This document shows, piece by piece, positions 59,801 through 64,000 of a DNA stretch of 64,000 nt (the stretch's first letter is position 1; each line of letters begins with the position of its first letter). The DNA is taken from NCBI GenBank assembly GCA_013397795.1, contig VZTJ01004381.1, positions 230,544-294,543 on the forward strand, in the 5' to 3' direction. Under the pieces are notes generated by a model that was not told the origin of the DNA, did not search any database, and worked only from the letters and a program-made list of their open reading frames with translations. This DNA is from Orthonyx spaldingii (Eukaryota > Chordata > Aves > Passeriformes > Orthonychidae). Made by a program: the position numbers and the translations under genes.

Positions 59801-62800
59801 TTCCTGGTTATCCACATTTCAGAATTTGAGTGGAGCCAGCTCTGAGCAGAAATTCCAAGTGCCAGGTATTTTGCTTAGGCCATAGACAAGGAGAAAGAGG
59901 ATTTTAAAAGCCCAGTAAATAAAGACTTCTGTGGTAAAATGCTTCCTTGCTTTTTATTATCTGATGTTGTTGTCTGACTTCAAAAACATCTTTTGTTCTT
60001 GTTAATTGATTCAGTATCTCATTATTTGTCTGCAGCTGATCTCATTTTGCTTTGAGGCAGAGAAGTGCTTTGCCTTCAGAGTTGTCTGTCTTCCAAGTCT
60101 GTTGTCTGCAATTTCTGAGCATGCCTTTGTAGTTTCTAAGTCCCAACTGAAATTAAACTGTACAATTATCAATAGTGAGTTCCAGGCTAAAGTTTTGAAT
60201 GAAAAGCAATGAACTTAGGTTCTCTGAGTTAAGGAAAACTACTGAGTTAAGGAAAACTACCTGTCCTTAGGAATATTCAGCTTTTAGGCATCACAAGGGA
60301 AGACAGTGATGCCACTTACAAATACCATGACAGCAATGAAACTGTCTTTTACCTATGACTGATGGCAGGTAAGTGTATATGAATGCTCTCGTAGAGGGGT
60401 CTGTGTGTCCTTTTTTCCTCCCCTTTTTGGGTGTCTTTGTGGAGAGAAGGTGTTAAATGCAACATAGCCAATAGTTTAAACACTTTCCACTCTCTTCTAT
60501 GGCCATTACAGTGGCTGTGAACAGAGTTTCAGTGCAAAGACCACCTGGAGATGCTGGGGACTGAATGTGTAAGACAAGATGTCTGTCTCTGGGCCACAGT
60601 TCCCTACATATGCTGGAAAAGCCCTGGGAAATTGATATCAAGTTCTCAGAGTTTATTTGCAGTCATTGTGGGACTCTTGCCTTGAAATATGAGGTTAATT
60701 CCTCAGCAGAGGTTCTTGAAATCCCAGTTTGTCAGAAACTTTATTCTACCTCTTGCCTACCAGGTTTCTCTCCTAAGGAGATCTGAAGTGGAAGTAGAGA
60801 AGGCAAAGGATAAAACATTAGAGAATGAGAAAACAGATCAGGGGAGAAGGTGTGCAAAGAGCAGAGTGTATAGGTTACACTGTAAACAGAACATCCCATC
60901 TATTCCTCCTGGTCTGTGGTCTTGGGGACCTGTCATAAAACACACAAGGTTCTTTGAGTGGACCTCGACTCAAATGTTTTTAAAAAATTTCAGGATAGGG
61001 CCTACTTCTCAAATAATGAAGGAGCAGTTTTCTTAATGGCTTTTATCGCTCTTACCAGTGTTGCTAAGAAGTCCTATTATTAAATAAGATTTCTTGACGT
61101 TCAGCCTGAATTTGCCATCATCCTTCAGCTTTACCTACTCTGCCTGTTCATCTTTAAACATTTTTCTGCTGCCTTGATCTTAACAACTTTCATATAGTTT
61201 CTAAGTTGTGATTCTACTTCCCTGTCTTGAAATTCATGCTATTTTTGTGAAGGTAAAATAATGTCGAGGCAAACAAAACACAAATGTGTTGTAAATAGGT
61301 ATAATCTTTATCTTCCCCTCTCTGGCCTTTCTGACTTTTGTCTGAGTTTCTTACTGTCCTGCCTCACTTTAAACTAGAAATCCTCAGGCAGCTCTGCCAG
61401 AGCTGGTTGCATGTTAAAATAAATTATGTTGTGAAATGTGGCTTCGTGGCAATGCTAATGCCCTAAGGGCCTGAATGCCACGTCCCTGTACACAAGTTGG
61501 AACAAAAGAGATCATTTAGGGTGGACAGACATTCTCGGTATTTTACAAGATGCCTGGAGACACACTGGGAACACAGTATGGAATTAGGGTGCCAGTGAGG
61601 AGAATACAGCCATTTTCAGAGCATCCAGTTTGGCTGAGAGAATCAGGCAGGAGTAGTTAAAACATGAAGAGAAGCTATTTGCAAGCTTTTTTTTTTTTTT
61701 AAAAAAACCCCTAACCAACAGCTGGTGGGGACTGTCTGTCAGCCTTGCATTGGGGTTAAGAACTTACTTGAACTCTTCCTGTGCTTCTTGGGATACTTCC
61801 CAAAAATCACTCTACCTATATGCAAAGTCAGGAAAAAGCAGAATATGCTGGTATGGGCTTATCAATACATAGAAATGTAACTTATTTCTGAAACTTGTGT
61901 TCCTTAGTTTATTAGCTGTGGGAAAAGTGTGTTGAAAGAGGAACTTCCCTGTTACTAACTTCAACATCTTGATTTCCAAATATTTGTGACTGGAAAATTG
62001 CAGTAGTGGTAGTTTAAGGTTACAGTGCTGTGCAAATATGCAAGAAGACTTAAAAAAAGCCACAAAGGAAATCATAGGTCTGGGCATTCAGCATGCAAAA
62101 GGAGGGACATAAACGACTGCTGTTGGAATCCTGGAGCTTCCAGGCTACTATAACACCTACCATAATGCAGATGGGTAGAAAATAACCTGCATGCATCAAC
62201 AAAGCAGAATTTTACTTTTACTGTCTGAATCGCAACAAGCAGTAGAGCCTTCAAAATTTAAATCTGTAGATAATCTTCAGAAAAGGCTCATTGTGAGCAG
62301 TGGAGAATTGTTTCCATCGTTCTCTCTCAACTTTTTCCCCTTTGAACAGCCTCATTCCAGTAACTGCTTTCCTCTGGCTAAACAAGCTGTTCATTCAGCT
62401 GCAGAGCTACACACTGTTTACTCTTTCCTTTCCCTGTTATCTTACTGTCTTTGTGGGAGCGATTAGCATCTGAAAAGGTTTCAGACTGTCTCACCTGCCC
62501 CATGCAGGGCCTAACAGTGACAAGCTGTACCCTGAATTCTCCAGGATCAAACTGGCATACTTGAAAAGTTGGAGCTGTAAGGCCAGATTGAATTGATTCC
62601 TGGTGACAATCTGATTTCCCTCAAATCCAGGTATCTGGGGGAGATCCCGGGACATTGTACTCTAACCATGTGTCTTGTAACCATGTTTCCTAGGTGAGGC
62701 AATCAGCACCTTTGAGCTGTCTGTTTAATCTCGCATAAGTCAGTTATCAAACCCCATACCTGTGATCTTCTGCTGCCTCAGGCTCACTGGGAATAGCAGC

Positions 62801-64000
62801 CACAGCACAGAAGCTGTTCTACTGTGCTGGTGAGTTTTAGACAGAGCTTGGTCTGCTGAGAGCACCTACCTGCTAAGATTCAGGAGTTTTTCCTACCTTA
62901 AGTACTTTACAGCTTTGGGTGGATGTTGGATGAAAGGCCTGATAGCAAAAGCGTAGCAAAGGTGTAGGGAATACCACGGGAAGAGGCAAGAAAGGAGGCA
63001 GCTTGGTTTCAGTGATCATGTATTATTCTTCAGTCAAGAGGCTGAGGATACAGTAGGTGCCCAGTGGGTGTAGGTAGTTGGTTGTAACATGATATGGAAA
63101 CCAGAAAGAGCAGTTATGAGGTTCCCCTCCCTGCTCCCCCCACGGGTAGTGCAGCCAGAAGGACTAAAGGAGGGAGAAGCTGGACATTTTTGTTATTTAG
63201 TATAACTTTTAGGGGAACTGTAGCAGGGGTTTTGAAAGGCCACTAGCAGTCTTGTGCTGAGAACCTTTTGATAGAACTACTTGAGTAGATACAATTTTCC
63301 CTTTTCAGTTTCACCCTTTCTTTCCCATTTTTTCGAAGGTAGAAATAGAGGAGAGGGGTAGTGAAAGGCTCCCCCTCTCACTTCGTATGCCACAGGTTTT
63401 TCCCTACAAGAAAAAGCTAGTCACTGCCATAGTGTCAGACGAGACCAAGGAGTGGAGCACGTGTAGACAGGTGCCCTTTGGGGATGGCTCTCCCCTCTCA
63501 CCTTTCTGCCTCTGTCTCTTTCCAGACCTCCCTGCTCAAAGGCACAGTGGTGATGAAGGGTGGTGGCCCAGGCAAAAAGGTGGCACAGGTGTGGTACCTC
63601 AATGGAGACTCTGTTTCCATGGCATTGTTACTGGGTGGCAGAGAAACAACCCTGATGTCATGGGGAGCAGCGAAGGGCCTCTTCTGACTGAGAGATGGGG
63701 TACTGAGTGTCTGTTCCTCTTACTCTGTGCAGCACATGTCCCCAAGCACTTGTTGCCTCAGTCTGTGCTCTTTCCTTGGCCACTTCCTCTGTATTCCCAA
63801 GTGCTAGTGCTGGAGCCCACAAACCTTGCTGGGTCCCTCTGACACTTGAGAAAGGCAGATCCAAGGTTTGGATGAGAAGCCAACCTATGGAACGGAAAGG
63901 TTATCTTCAGAGTTGAGTCATCTCACTCTAGAAATGGACTCTGTGTGTCTTTCCCCACTAATTGAAAAGGAAACCTAAGGAATTAGTTCAGATGTATATC
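56806..64000. other. Terminal region, no gene recognised
   Basis: No recognised exon, RNA gene or repeat family apart from the tandem duplication at 60225-60260 and a T/A run at 61689-61708. The open frame at 63387-63842 (151 aa) has no recognisable domain. Confidence 0.5.
60225..60260. repeat. Tandem duplication, 2 x 18 bp, exact
   Basis: The unit tgagttaaggaaaactac occupies 60225-60242 and 60243-60260 without any difference. Probably a recent slippage event. Confidence 0.92.

Noticed and set aside
63387..63842. 151-aa open frame at the right end
   Set aside because: No recognisable motif. It could be part of a neighbour's exon beyond the window, but nothing here supports that.
1..64000. 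A previously undescribed multi-gene system, CRISPR-like array or tandem gene cluster
   Set aside because: Only one gene is recognisable. There are no regularly spaced repeats, no gene clusters and no large structured repeats beyond ordinary sauropsid retroelements.

Overview
The window looks like nuclear DNA of a vertebrate, most likely a bird. The evidence is one split protein-coding gene with large introns, AT-rich non-coding DNA, and several worn CR1-type LINE fragments. These CR1 copies have the sauropsid 3' end, close to 'attctatgat' on the sense strand, and are the only recognisable retroelement family. I cannot name the species; a non-avian sauropsid is possible.

The only gene I can support is RIMKLB, on the + strand. 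It encodes an ATP-grasp ligase of the RimK family, described in mammals as N-acetylaspartylglutamate / beta-citrylglutamate synthase B. Five coding exons (7353-7527, 31891-32121, 34082-34168, 37053-37256, 38677-39140) join into an intact 386-residue reading frame. Every junction is GT-AG, every intron is phase 1, and every intron splits a glycine GGT codon. The start exon also has a splice acceptor upstream of its ATG, so at least one non-coding 5' exon lies further upstream. A small CpG-rich block at about 5235-5480 is a candidate promoter. It contains an excellent match to the CTCF core motif.

Layout: 1-5234, no recognised gene, one short tandem duplication and one exon-like interval of unknown status; 5235-5480, CpG-rich block; 7307-39140, RIMKLB coding part, with a 24.4 kb first coding intron holding CR1 fragments (about 16.2, 21.4 and 28.9 kb), small palindromes and a possible 27-nt cryptic exon; 39141 to about 41340, 3' UTR with several AATAAA signals; 41.4-64 kb, no gene recognised, with CR1 fragments at about 48.7 and 56.3 kb, a candidate 293-bp hAT-like DNA transposon at about 46.4 kb, and two assembly defects inside T runs (41667 and 51604-51617).

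I looked for an undescribed system (clustered genes, arrays, unusual repeats) and do not see one. The most checkable observations are the probable CTCF site in the CpG block, the hAT-like element with matching nTCTAGAn-type target duplications, the uniform G|GT intron placement, and the possible stop-containing microexon in intron 1.
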